The notes under the pieces are model-generated. The model saw only the letters and a program-made list of their open reading frames with translations. It had not been told where the DNA came from and made no database searches. From Clavelina lepadiformis (lineage: Eukaryota; Chordata; Ascidiacea; Aplousobranchia; Clavelinidae), in assembly GCF_947623445.1 (NCBI RefSeq), contig NC_135240.1, forward strand, positions 11,842,001-11,906,000: a stretch of DNA of 64,000 nucleotides, read 5' to 3'. The translations under genes were made by a program, and so were the position numbers. Shown in pieces: positions 48,151-59,300 of the stretch (position 1 is its first letter; each line of letters begins with the position of its first letter).

Positions 48151-49584
48151 TTTCTTATGTCTTGCTTTTATATTACTGATTATATGTCGGGTTAACACGG
48201 TTCAGCCACCATCGAATTTCTTACTATGTGTGTACTTTCTTTATTGGCGTTTTGATCATATGTGTGTATATCTACAGATATCGCATTACACAACAAAACA
48301 GTTTGACCCCACTTCACCTCGCAACAAGCACAAATTTTGCGTGGTCAACTGCGCCCCCAGTGGCAAGCCACAACCATAACCATAATAAATTTTAATAAAA
48401 ATTCTGTAAGCTTATATATGATGGCCTATTGATGTGTTCAAAGGTTGTTAAATTTTTTAAATTGTTTTCTATTTACAAATCCAAAAATTTTTCTCACGTA
48501 TAAATTTCTGATTAATTGTGTGAATTCGTAATATTCAAATCTAATATGAGTAAATTTTTTGTGCAGTTGATTGGCTACAATATTTTTGTTTATTCTTCAC
48601 ATAACTTTTTTCAGAATTTTATACAATTTATTTTAAATAATCTCTCCAATAAATTCCGTTTATGTTTTCTTTTATTTCCTTTAGCATATTATACATAGCC
48701 TACGACTTGCAATTTCATAAACTTGATTGTTGATGTTGAAAAGTGAAAATCCTGCAATAATAGATATTCCTTTGTAAAATCAATTATTAACGTTATACCA
48801 AGTAGAACACAGTTTTTTGGAAAAATAGTATACTGATATAAGTTGTATCATATAACTAACTCGTAAATATGCATTTAATGCCAGTCCGTTTATTTTGCAT
48901 TGTCTCAGAAAATTACAAATTAGCTTGAAACGGAGAGAAGCAGAAAATACCTTATATTGTGATGTCATAAAACTGCCTTCCGTCTGCTATTGGCCTACTT
49001 CGCCAACTTCAACTACATCGTCTGTGCATTAAATAAGGAAATACTTAAAGACAATAGATGCATACAGTCGTATTGGTGAACTAAACTTTATTGTAATAAT
49101 GAACTAAAGTTGAACAAGTTTGTACATGCTGGTTATGCTACCAAGGAATACTTTACTGTATTATGTCCACTTCGCAAATGTATTTAATTTGGAACTGAAG
49201 CTGTTATTATTAAAACCCATCACCTTCATCCACAAACCTGAATAAACGGTAAAATAAAAAATAGAATTAAAATTAATTTTTAGATGCCACACTTAACATA
49301 AAAAATTAAATTTATCAGTTTTTCAGATGTCAACTCTTAAGCCTCAAATTAATGAGTTGTACTAGCTAGTTTTTGTCAACGGGCGTAGGCCTATACAGTA
49401 TAATACATTCTAGAGTTTACCAAATAAGAAGTCAGCTATACGTTATTAATATGCATTCGAGTGTATTCTGAATGTACTATGCTCATAAGATATTCAGGTA
49501 TACTCCAAACGCCGCTTTTTTGCCACATATCAGTTTTTATACCTTAGCTAAGCTTTACATTTTTGGGTGCACTTTAAATCATTC
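48151..49584. other. Gene-free stretch between repeat A and the decayed paralogue
   Basis: No exon recognised. If the minus-strand paralogue ever had a second exon like that at 53712, its remains should lie here or further left; no match to that exon is visible. Confidence 0.4.
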
Positions 49585-49741
49585 TTACTTGTTTTCCTGC
49601 AATGTCATATCGATCGCTTCGACGTTTCTTTTCACTTTCTGGATGCTGCCAGTTTTTAGTTTTTTTACCCTATGACAACCAATTAATGGTCGTTGTAAGA
49701 AGAAGGCACATCAGCAAAGCGACGATGATCACTTTATTCAT
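49585..49741 (-). pseudogene. Decayed inverted paralogue of the secreted-peptide first exon
   Basis: On the minus strand from 49741 the sequence reads MNKVIIVALLMCLLLTTT, nearly identical to the signal peptide of the gene at 51123. It then diverges and meets an in-frame stop (TAG, 49672-49670) where the intact copy continues GWGKHRYF. Past a small length change the similarity resumes strongly: the DNA for VKR.VEAIDM.L.EN and the donor-like GTAAGAATG are both conserved. Part of the 5' leader (aacttaaggta) is shared too. It is an inactivated, or possibly differently spliced, second copy in inverted orientation. Confidence 0.8.
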
Positions 49742-50091
49742 TTTATGTTATAGGCTACCTTAAGTTTTTTATAAGCTATTTTGTTTTTAAGTTCAAAGAC
49801 ATTTTGCGTATCGAGTAATCACAAGATTGACTTTTGACACATAACCACTTTTCAAATTCCTCAGTAGACCAACCTGCTGCAAATGACAGCTTCTGAAGAC
49901 TGACTTGTTACAAATTACAATGTTTTATAAATGACATTCTATGCATCAGAAGGCTGGCCTGTTGCAATCAAAATTAGCCCATGCACACTAAACCTATAAC
50001 TTAACTTTCAGCGAATATTGTCGTTTGTGACAACTTAGATAAACGTTACCTAAACGTTAGATTAGTATCAGTATTCACGAACACTTATCCT
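49742..50091. other. Leader and promoter-side flank of the decayed paralogue
   Basis: The first tens of bases share the leader word aacttaaggta with the intact gene. Beyond that nothing is recognised. Confidence 0.4.
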
Positions 50092-51016
50092 ATTATTTGC
50101 TAAACGTCGAGAAAAAATTGTGAAAAAATTACTGGACGATTAGTTCTACCCAAATGGTTCCTTTTATAGGCAATAGCAAGCAGGTATTTTTTGTATTTAT
50201 AACAGCTAACTAAGGTCAATAAGTTACAACCTTTCAGCTACGTTCTAAGGAGAACTAAGGAGGTGTAAGGACATTTTTGCTTCACATGGAACAGTCAAAG
50301 TAGGAAATAACATAACACGACGCAGAAAAAATATTTATCAAAAAACGACAAGTTGTACACGTTAGTTTGAAAAGTATAGTATACGTATAGCGACATTGTC
50401 TCAAATTAACACGAAAATGCCTCACTCGTCTGTAACGTGACGATTTTTAATTAAGCGACGAAAGGTGCAAAAGTCAATAGCCAGGTCATCAAGAAAAACG
50501 TGTTAATATAGGCTACAGTCAAAAATGCAAATATTTAGGCCAACCTACTTTATAGTTTAAAACTTATGCATTATATATACAAATTAAAAACTAGCCGATA
50601 AGAAACTATTGAAGAAGTTGAGAGGATGTTCCACTTCAACACGACAAGACATCACGTATCAGCGAGAATTATAAATGGAGGATAAATTTTAATTTTAAGG
50701 AACAGAAGAGAAAAAATAATCCGGCTACAAATGCAAATGTTTCTTTTAGTTAAAAATACGGCTTAGTGAAGACCCATGCAAAGTTTCAATTAATCAAGTT
50801 TTGTAATTAATCAATTTTGCCCACATGACAAAACGCTTATGTGAAGCTTTTCCGTTGTCTTTCAAGTCACTTGAAGGAAGTTTTCCTACCCAGTAAATGT
50901 TTGCTGAAAAATGCTTTATTTTCGGAAAAAAAGTTTTTGCCATTTGGTGTTTTATATAACTGCTATGCAGTGTACATCATGCTTACTTGTGGCACAAATG
51001 CTGCTAACAATTCTAA
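50092..51016 (+). repeat. Direct repeat B, immediately upstream of the secreted-peptide gene
   Basis: This is the second copy of the segment at 47464-48150, with a ~235-bp block (50541-50796) absent from the other copy. It ends about 105 bp before the peptide gene ATG, so it probably contains or adjoins that gene's promoter. The high similarity of the two copies implies a recent duplication or gene conversion. Confidence 0.9.
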
Positions 51017-51122
51017 TAACAAACGCTAACACTACAGTATGTTATATTTAAATTTTGATGTAAGCTTTATCTTTAAAGCAACAAAAAAAAGCAACAAAAA
51101 CTTAAGAAACTTAAGGTAAAAT

Positions 51123-53805
51123 ATGAACAAGGTGATCATCGTCGCTTTGTTGATGTGCCTTTTGCTTACTACAAGCACAGAAGGTTGGGGAAAGCATCGA
51201 TACTTCAGCAACCGGAAAGTGAAAAGAAGCGTCGAAGCGATCGATATGGAATTGGATGAAAACATGTAAGAATGATGCAGTTTCAAAGTGCATGCATAAT
51301 GAAACAAATAAAGCAGGTAAGTCGTTTGTAATTTTTGCATGCAAGTGAAATTAAAGCTACTATGTTGTGTATATGAAATAGACCAGAAGTTGACTTTTAA
51401 AACAAAAATTTGCTAAACAAAGAAGAAAATAGAAAACTTTACGAGCATAATGTGCCCGTGTCTTTTGTAGGAAAAGCTATCTAGTGCCTGATCTCGACAT
51501 GATCATTCAAAATATGTCTAAATAATAATATCAAGTTACAGTTCGGTTAAAGTTTAAAAAAATAATAGGTGGTAAAAATATTTATAAATATACTCGAACA
51601 TTTTATGATTGTAGTAACCTCCAAAGTTTCTGATACTCTCTGAAATATAGCCAACTATAGGCTTATACCCAATGAGAATTACTGATTCTAATCGGCAAAT
51701 TTATAGACGCTGATCACCTAAGTGGTGTCTTTCGGGCCAGCAAAGCCTGAATTCTGTCCTACCCTGGATATTAGAAATGCACACGATTTGTTGAAAGTCT
51801 TATATTGAACGGCTTGAAAGTGATCACTGAAACAGAACAGCTACAAATGAGAGCAAGGAACGTAGGTTAATTTCGTATGTGTACGTGCGGTACGTGTGAT
51901 TTCTATCGGTACAGATCCCAGGGTAATATTACTTATAATCTGAAAACACAAACAAGGACTAAGTAAGGGAAATGACACTATCCTGTTAAAATAAAAACGA
52001 TAGCAATAATCGGCAATACTGGTAAATTAGATTTCAATCACGTGGCTAACAAATATAAACATTAAAACAAGTTTACTGGCAACTAACTTATGATACTGCA
52101 TGCAAACAATCAATTAAACAAAGTCAGTCAAACAACTGCAACATACACTACACTAAATTGGCTGGGATTTTAGCTGATACGCGACTAGATATGACACAAA
52201 AAAACTGGGCGTTAACAAGCACATGGTAGCAAACTGGGTCACGGCTCACGAAATCTAAGCAAAGGAATTTATTACAAAGGAAAGGGAATTACCACGACTG
52301 TAGACACGCAACGACGACGACATTTGGAGTTTTGGGCGAAACGACATCATATAAGTCATTATTATTTGAACCATGAAAACACAAAAATGCTAATTTGGAC
52401 GTTAGCCTGGTTTCGAATAAAATTCTTCAATTTGGAAGTTTAGAGTTTATATTTGCAATTGGAATTGAACAAGCTGGTAAAATTAATGTTGTTTCAAGTG
52501 TGATGCTTAAATATTGATTTTCACTTTATACTGTATTTTATATTTTATCCAGGTTTGCGGATGAGGGTAAGATCTAATTACTAATTAGGCTACAGCTTGA
52601 GCTCAAATATAAAAACGTTTGCATATAGCGGATATAATGTAATACGTCTTGGTTAAACTTTTAGCATAGCCAGCATGCATATAGTTGTTCAAGCTTATTG
52701 CATTATTTGAAAAAAGTTTAGTTCACCAATATGATTGTACGCATTGAATGCGTTATTTTATTGTATTTTCTTAGTTAATGCACAGACAATGTGATTGAAG
52801 CTGACGAGGTAGAAAAAGGCAGCTTCATGACATGAAAAAAAGTTTAGTTCTGTTTCTCTCATTCTCAAGCTAGTTTGTAACTTTGTGAAATAAAACAAAT
52901 CAAACGGGTTGACATTGGATGTTTATGTATATTTACGACAATTACGATTTAGTTATGTTAGTATGCTATTTTGCCAATCGGCCGTGTTTTATTTGGTGTA
53001 ACGTTAATACATTAGCTGACTTCACAACTGAATATTTGGTTTTACAGGATTATCATTTTTCAACATCAGCAATCAAGCTTACGGGATTGCAAGTTAGGCC
53101 TATATGTATAATATGCTAAAAAAAAAGAAACTTAAACGGAATTTGTTGAAAAATTTATCAAAAAAAGTTGTTAAATTTTTGAAAAAAAAGAAGTGAACAA
53201 AAAAAACTACTGTTGAATCATCCCTAAACATAGTTTATTTAGTTGAATTCGAATTGGACCATATTTACAAATAACATCGTTACATTAAATCCATTCCAAC
53301 TTACAACAAAGTGTGAAATATAGGTATCGAGGACCAGCAGCATGTTTAAGTCATAAATTTATCTTATTTTGAAAATTTTCTATTGGAACTTGAATGAAAC
53401 AATGTTAATACATATTTGGATGCCTAAAGTTTTTTTAAAGATTTTTTAAGTACTACCTTTTTCCTTGCTATCACATCCACGGCAAAACGGATTTTTTAAA
53501 ATGCTATGATGTAGGTTTACAACATTCTTAATTCAGTAAATCCCCATTGAATTTTACTCGTCTTCTAAGATTTAACTTTGCAGCATAATTACCTATTTAG
53601 GCTACCCCTTTTTGTATCTCGTAATACAGGAAGTTCAACTAAATTTACTTTTGACGTTTTATACAGTTATAACAGTTCTTTAAGCTTTAAGTGATTGTTT
53701 TGAATTTCTAGGAATTCGGCCGATTGCAACCGCCGTATGGCTTGCATGGCAAATATTTGTGACTGCTACGACCTACCACCCCATTCGTCAAGGATTAGCT
53801 CATAG
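51123..53805 (+). CDS. Predicted secreted cysteine-rich peptide precursor, two exons
   Basis: Exon 1 (51123-51265) encodes a classic signal peptide (MNKVIIVALLMCLLLTTSTE), then a short basic stretch GWGKHRYFSNRKVKR ending in a dibasic/furin-like KVKR site, then acidic SVEAIDMELDEN. It can stop at TAA (51267-51269) after 48 codons. The same bases also form a strong donor (AACAT|GTAAGA), and splicing to an acceptor at 53709-53711 keeps phase. Exon 2 (53712-53805) then adds 30 residues including DCNRRMACMANICDCYDL, four cysteines spaced C-x5-C-x4-C-x-C, giving 78 aa. An AATAAA follows at about 53999. Expected processing is signal removal, cleavage at KR and release of a small disulfide-bonded peptide. 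I recognise no family; a host-defence peptide, hormone or venom-like peptide would all fit. Splicing is inferred. Confidence 0.55.
51270..53711. other. Intron (or downstream flank) of the secreted-peptide gene
   Basis: It contains a second good donor (aaagcag|gtaagtc at about 51317) and a possible 14-nt micro-exon at 52553-52566 (tatccag|GTTTGCGGATGAGG|gtaaga). Including the micro-exon shifts exon 2 into a different open frame that runs to a stop at 53870-53872. No other coding sequence is recognised. Confidence 0.35.
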
Positions 53806-56301
53806 GAAAGGGAAAAAAGAACGCACGGATTACCCATTCGTATGGGCTAAAAAGAATATTTCCATCTCTTAAAATAATTGTTCGAAGGCTAATCGTGTTG
53901 GAATGAGTAATCCATTTGGGCACGTCACATTGCTGGTAGCTGTGTAGAAAACAGACAGCATACGTGAATTTACAGTGACTTCATTGCATCTACAGTGTAA
54001 TAAATAGTGTCATCCCGCATATAAGCTAGGGTGCTTGGCCTACATAGGCCTAAAACAATTGGCGGTAGTTGAAATACAGGACCCTGTATTGGCCTATAGC
54101 CTACATAATGTCCTTTGTAATGAAATGACTTATGCCTACAGATTATATAGGTATATAGTGTAGGCCGTATAGTACAGGCTACCAGTATTCCAGTACTGCA
54201 CCGACACACTAAAATGTTTGCAAGAAGGCCTATATGCCCTATAACTAACTTTGAAACACACTTCAGTAGAATATTAAATATGTTTGTAAATGATTGTCAG
54301 CTAGTGGTGGTAAGCATCCCGAACTGCTGAGTAATTGAGTTTGGAGTTTTTTTCCACATCATTAAGTATGAAAATTCACCGAAAGCTGTCAAGCCCAATA
54401 TGCGACATTAACGTTTATGAAAAACAATATTGGGTGCTTTCGTGCCTAACTTTGCAATTTGGGTGACATCTATCTCACCGACTGCCAGTTATACCCATTG
54501 TGGAATGCGTGGCAACTACACAATCAAGGTTTTTAAAGACTATGCTTGCTGCACCCGAATATTTCACATGTAAACACTACCTCTTGCAAACACAGGCTAC
54601 AGTTTCTAGATTTTGCCAACCAAATTGCAAAGTGTACCCCACCCCACCCCTACTCATCCTCCACCTAGTCATTCTAGTTTCAGCCATCTTGCACTTCTAA
54701 GATCTCGTTGAAAGGTGCAATGATTTCAGTGTGGTCAGATTCTAAATTCAGAAAAAAACTACAACTGTACATGCCTAGTCGGTTGCAGCTTACGCTATTT
54801 GTATTTTGCCAGTCTACTTGGGTCTTGAAATAGACACTTATTTCACTAGGTGCCAGTAGCCGAAGTAAGAAAATACAAATATGAAAAATGGCAGTTTGGC
54901 TAGTCTGTCACGTGGAAGGTTTGCTTCTCAGTATTTACGGTTCACAGTTGGGTAGTTGTGAATATAACATTGATTGCATGCATTGGAATTTTTCAACTTA
55001 ACGGTTACAGCGTTAGACAGAATAATCAACTTTTTCGTTACAGAATCACAACCTTTATCTTTGCGCAGCGTGACTAGAGTTTAGTAACTGAACTTGTTTT
55101 TGTCTAAGTTTCAACTTTTTTATTTGAATTTTTTATATTGTATTTCTCGAATTTGAAACTGTATAGTGAATTTGAAATAGCTAACTACGAGCGGTAGCAA
55201 GCTGAGCCAGGTGCTTTAACTGCTACATCTTTGAGCTGGCATTTTGTGCAGGAGCTAATTTATAAGTACTGACTGTTTGAAAATCAAGGTCTTCCACACA
55301 TCATACAGACTTTTGTTACCGTTACAGGATTTCAAGGGCTAGATTAAGCATCATGGGTCAGCAGGTTGAGCTCCTGTGAGTCTTGCATAGTTCATTCTCC
55401 AGGCCCTGTGTACCCAATTGTAATGAAATGAACCTTGTAAATATTTGCTGGTTACCGTAGTAGAAAGTGTGGTGCAAGACTTAACTTACTTTAAATTGCT
55501 TAAATTTAATTTAAAATGTTAGAATTCCATGTTACTTACTTCATAAGCAGATAGAATTTTACTCAATTTTTATTATATATTGTTGGTCTACATGAGCAGA
55601 TCTTAACCAATGGGCTATTACTAACCTATGCAATCCTTTTATGAACAAAAATTATTTGCACGAAAACGTTTTCTTGTTTATGAGTATATATTGTAGGCTA
55701 CTGCCACTGGCTAAACAGACCCAAAAAGATGTGGATGACTCACATCTCACTGATAAGAACTTTCAAGTATTAAATATATTGCTGAGATATGTATACCTTA
55801 TGTTTGTGGCATATATCATATCAAATTGTCTGGGCAAGCAAGTCGCTGCCATGGTATGCAGGTATCATAAACAATAGACTACACTATGGTATGTACCTCC
55901 ATGTTAATGCCTTGTTTATTCGTATCACCGGTAAGTTTGGTAATTTATACATACAGTACTTGAAAAAGTCGCTAATATAGTTACATTAAATAATAATTAT
56001 AATCTGCAACACTGTATTGTAAATTATGAATCATGACATAGGATCATAATTTTTTCTTAACTGAGACAGCTATTGAGACCAGTTATTCTCAACTTTTGTG
56101 CAATCATATGCAGTATATTTTATATATACATTTGAATGTATTCCTTTTAGCTTTATTTTCAGATATAGGCTTCCCAGCTGATTCAAATTACACTACAAAA
56201 TCTAACTGAGTTAGTAGTGATCTAACTTTGAAATGAATATTGCATACTCTTACATAACCCCTCCCTCTTTGTAGGATTGAATTTATTGTTGTTATTGTTA
56301 G
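53806..56301. other. Gene-free stretch before the KDZ gene
   Basis: About 54812-54900 is a diverged relative of the repeat at 19284-19390 (shared 'agacacttatt...cactagg.gccagtagccgaagta.gaaaatac'). TAGGCCTA-type words cluster at 54030-54240. Earlier exons of the KDZ gene may lie at the right end but were not identified. Confidence 0.4.
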
Positions 56302-59300
56302 ACAAAAATATCTATAGCACAAGAATTTGCCTGTATGTTTACTGCAAATGGAAACTTGACCTACGTGTCAAGAAATGGGAAAAATAAAAGGAGTAAGTAC
56401 GTTTACTATATTTTACTATGTTTTTTACGTTTTTTATCTAACGTCTGTTTAAATGGGATAGCTAATAAGATAGTAATTAGTTTCTTTTCATACCAATCTC
56501 AAGCGTTAATACCAAGAATTTGTTAATCTAAATCAGGGTAGTCCTGTTATTTTTTCTACATGGGGCAGCAATAATAGTGGTTAGAGTAATCAATATATTG
56601 ATATATCTTTTCCATTGCATAGGGAATTACAAAAGCTAAGTTTCGATATTGGGTAAAAGAACCCAAAAAAAGAAAACGACCCGTTTACCTCTTTGGCAAA
56701 ACATTTGGTCCAGCGTTGAAACCCAATGCAAACAGTCACATAGTTACAAGAGGTTCTGTGGAAGGTGATCTAACTGCTACAAATCCTGAAATACCAAGCA
56801 CTAGTAATGTTAACAGTTCTTGTGGAGGTGAATGAAAGAAATAATATAAGGAGATTTACAATATATTTCACATTTTTATGCTACATTTTTTCTGAAAATA
56901 ATCACTTAACAGTCATATTGAATACTGCATTTTAATTTTCATGTTATCACAGAGTTGGAAGAAAATTTAAATTACAAAATCAGAAGAGAGAAGCTGTCTT
57001 CAGATTGGCGATTAGTTGAAGAAAAGTTGTTTAAGTTGTCCATAACCCTCTATTCTCCTGAGCGACGTACTTGCTGTGTATGCTTTGAAGAAGTTGCCAA
57101 CATAATTCGTTGTGGAGATTGTGGGCCAAATGTATATTACTGTCGTCAGTGCTGGGATAACTGTCATTCTTTTGTTTGGTATCATTTGCCAGACATATGG
57201 ATGGTAAATAATAATTATATACAAATATCTTTATTTTTGTAAAGGTTATTCACAAAAAGACCACTCATTTATCTGGATATAAAAGGCCATTAATGTTTGT
57301 AAACATTTTAGTGCTGTAGGCAGTCTTAAGAAATGTTTATTAATTTGTCTGTTGATAATCAACAATAATTATTTCAAATGTATATATATAATAAGTTAAA
57401 TACATTCGTCTACATAAAATAATTTATCATACCTTTAATTAATTACCACAAGAAAAAGTGGTCACTGGCAGAATATTAGAGGAAAAGAAACAGTAGCTTA
57501 CATTTCTTTAAACTGGTCTAGACAACAATGTCATAGTTGCTTTTTGTGCAGTAGAATGTAAAAACTGTTTGGGTTAATACTGTAAACGAAGTATCTTTGC
57601 AATTATTCCTACATTTTTACCGGAATGTATCGAATAATGTTGAACTTAGATCTCTGTTTACAATATTGTTGAAAACATTTTCACAGCTGAGAAATACAAA
57701 ATGTGTCAAAAATGTATCTGAAGTATAAAAAGTAAAAGACAATACTGGTGCCATATGTATGACACATTTTATTTCATGGCCTTCAAAAGATTCCCCTCCA
57801 ACACATTTTTCAGAGCCCTTCCATTATACCACTACTACTTACTAATAACACCTTTTTAAATGCTCAAACATCTCCAGGTCTCTGCCACATCAGTAATAGC
57901 AAGACTGGTAGCTGGAGAATGATGTTTGTGCTTGTTCTTTTTTTAGCTGTAAGTTGTTTCAAATCGCTCAATGTCATCAATTATATCAATGATAGGCAGT
58001 TATTCAGACAAATCTGGAACAAAAAATTCTGTGCAACAAAGTGAAGCATCCAGGCATGATGAAATTATAGAATTAAAGTGGTGAAGGAGATTTTAAGTTA
58101 AGCATATATTTAGGGAAAACGTTTTGCAGTTCTTCGTTAAAGTTTAGCTGCTTCTGCTCACAATGTATCACAGAAGACAGTTGGAGTAAGATAAGGTTGT
58201 AAATGATTGCTTTTTGAGACAGCCTAAATATTTCAGTGTAGAAGCTATGTTACACGAAACCAAAAAAATGTGTTGTTGTGGTATTTGACCACATAGGAAA
58301 ACAAAATTAAGCGGTAAGCTTCTACCCCTGTTAAAATCGTTGATTAAAACAGACTTAGTTTTTTTACAGAACTATTCCTGTATTTCTTGTGTATGTACCA
58401 ATATCACTTAGTTAAAATATCCAAACACCCTCTTGCAATTTTAGTCAACATATTACTTGTAACACATTGTTAATGGTATTATTTACACTTTACAGGGTAA
58501 CATGTTTTGCAAAATGGTCACTCCGGTACGACTTTTGAAGAGATTTGATGGTCATGAATGTCAGTCAAGTTACACTCGACACCTTACAGTGGTTGATTAC
58601 AAAGGTATAATTTTTTTTATTCCTTTGCATTTATTATAAATCATCTCTGCCATTCTTTCATCCATTGTTTTCTTGTTCATTGGCAAAGTTTGCATTTTAG
58701 GTTTTGAAAATGTGGTTTCTGTACAATTTTGCTATTGTGAGAGTGAGCCTGAAACTCTGTTAAGATTAAATCTGTGGACCTGTTCGCCCAAAAAGCCTAA
58801 ACTAGCAGTATCCATTGACCTATTGGAATACTTTCGAGCCTTGTGTCTCGAAAAACATCTTTCCACTGAAGGATTTTGCCATGCTCTTGAAAATAGATTT
58901 TTGCGAGTACCTGGATATACAGCAGGGGTTAGCACTTTTTAGTGTTTTGTATTTCTAAGAAAATCCGAAACAACCTGTGGATGTTTCTTGTTTTTTTTTG
59001 TTTTAGGTAAAGTCTTTGTCAAGAGTTTTGCTACAAGAAGTGGTTGAGGCATATAGACACCATGTCTATAAGCTGCAACATCTGCATGGTTTGGTCTCTT
59101 CTGATGATATAGATACGGGTACCCTGTGTCCAGCATGTGAAGGGGTAAAGCTAAGAAGTGTGATTGAAAGTTCCCAGGCCTCTTTGATCGAGTGTAAATG
59201 CTTGGCTTTAACTGCGTTTTGTTGGTAGAATCCTGAAGGTATGCGGACATATTGCTTAGATGCAAATTTTGGTTTGGTGAGAAGAATTTTGTCTGGGAGT

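Noticed and set aside
47979..51029. Similar 62-66-codon frames in both direct repeats (about 47979-48179 and 50841-51029)
   Set aside because: They lack an ATG start, their differences are not biased toward silent changes, and their similarity follows from the DNA duplication itself.
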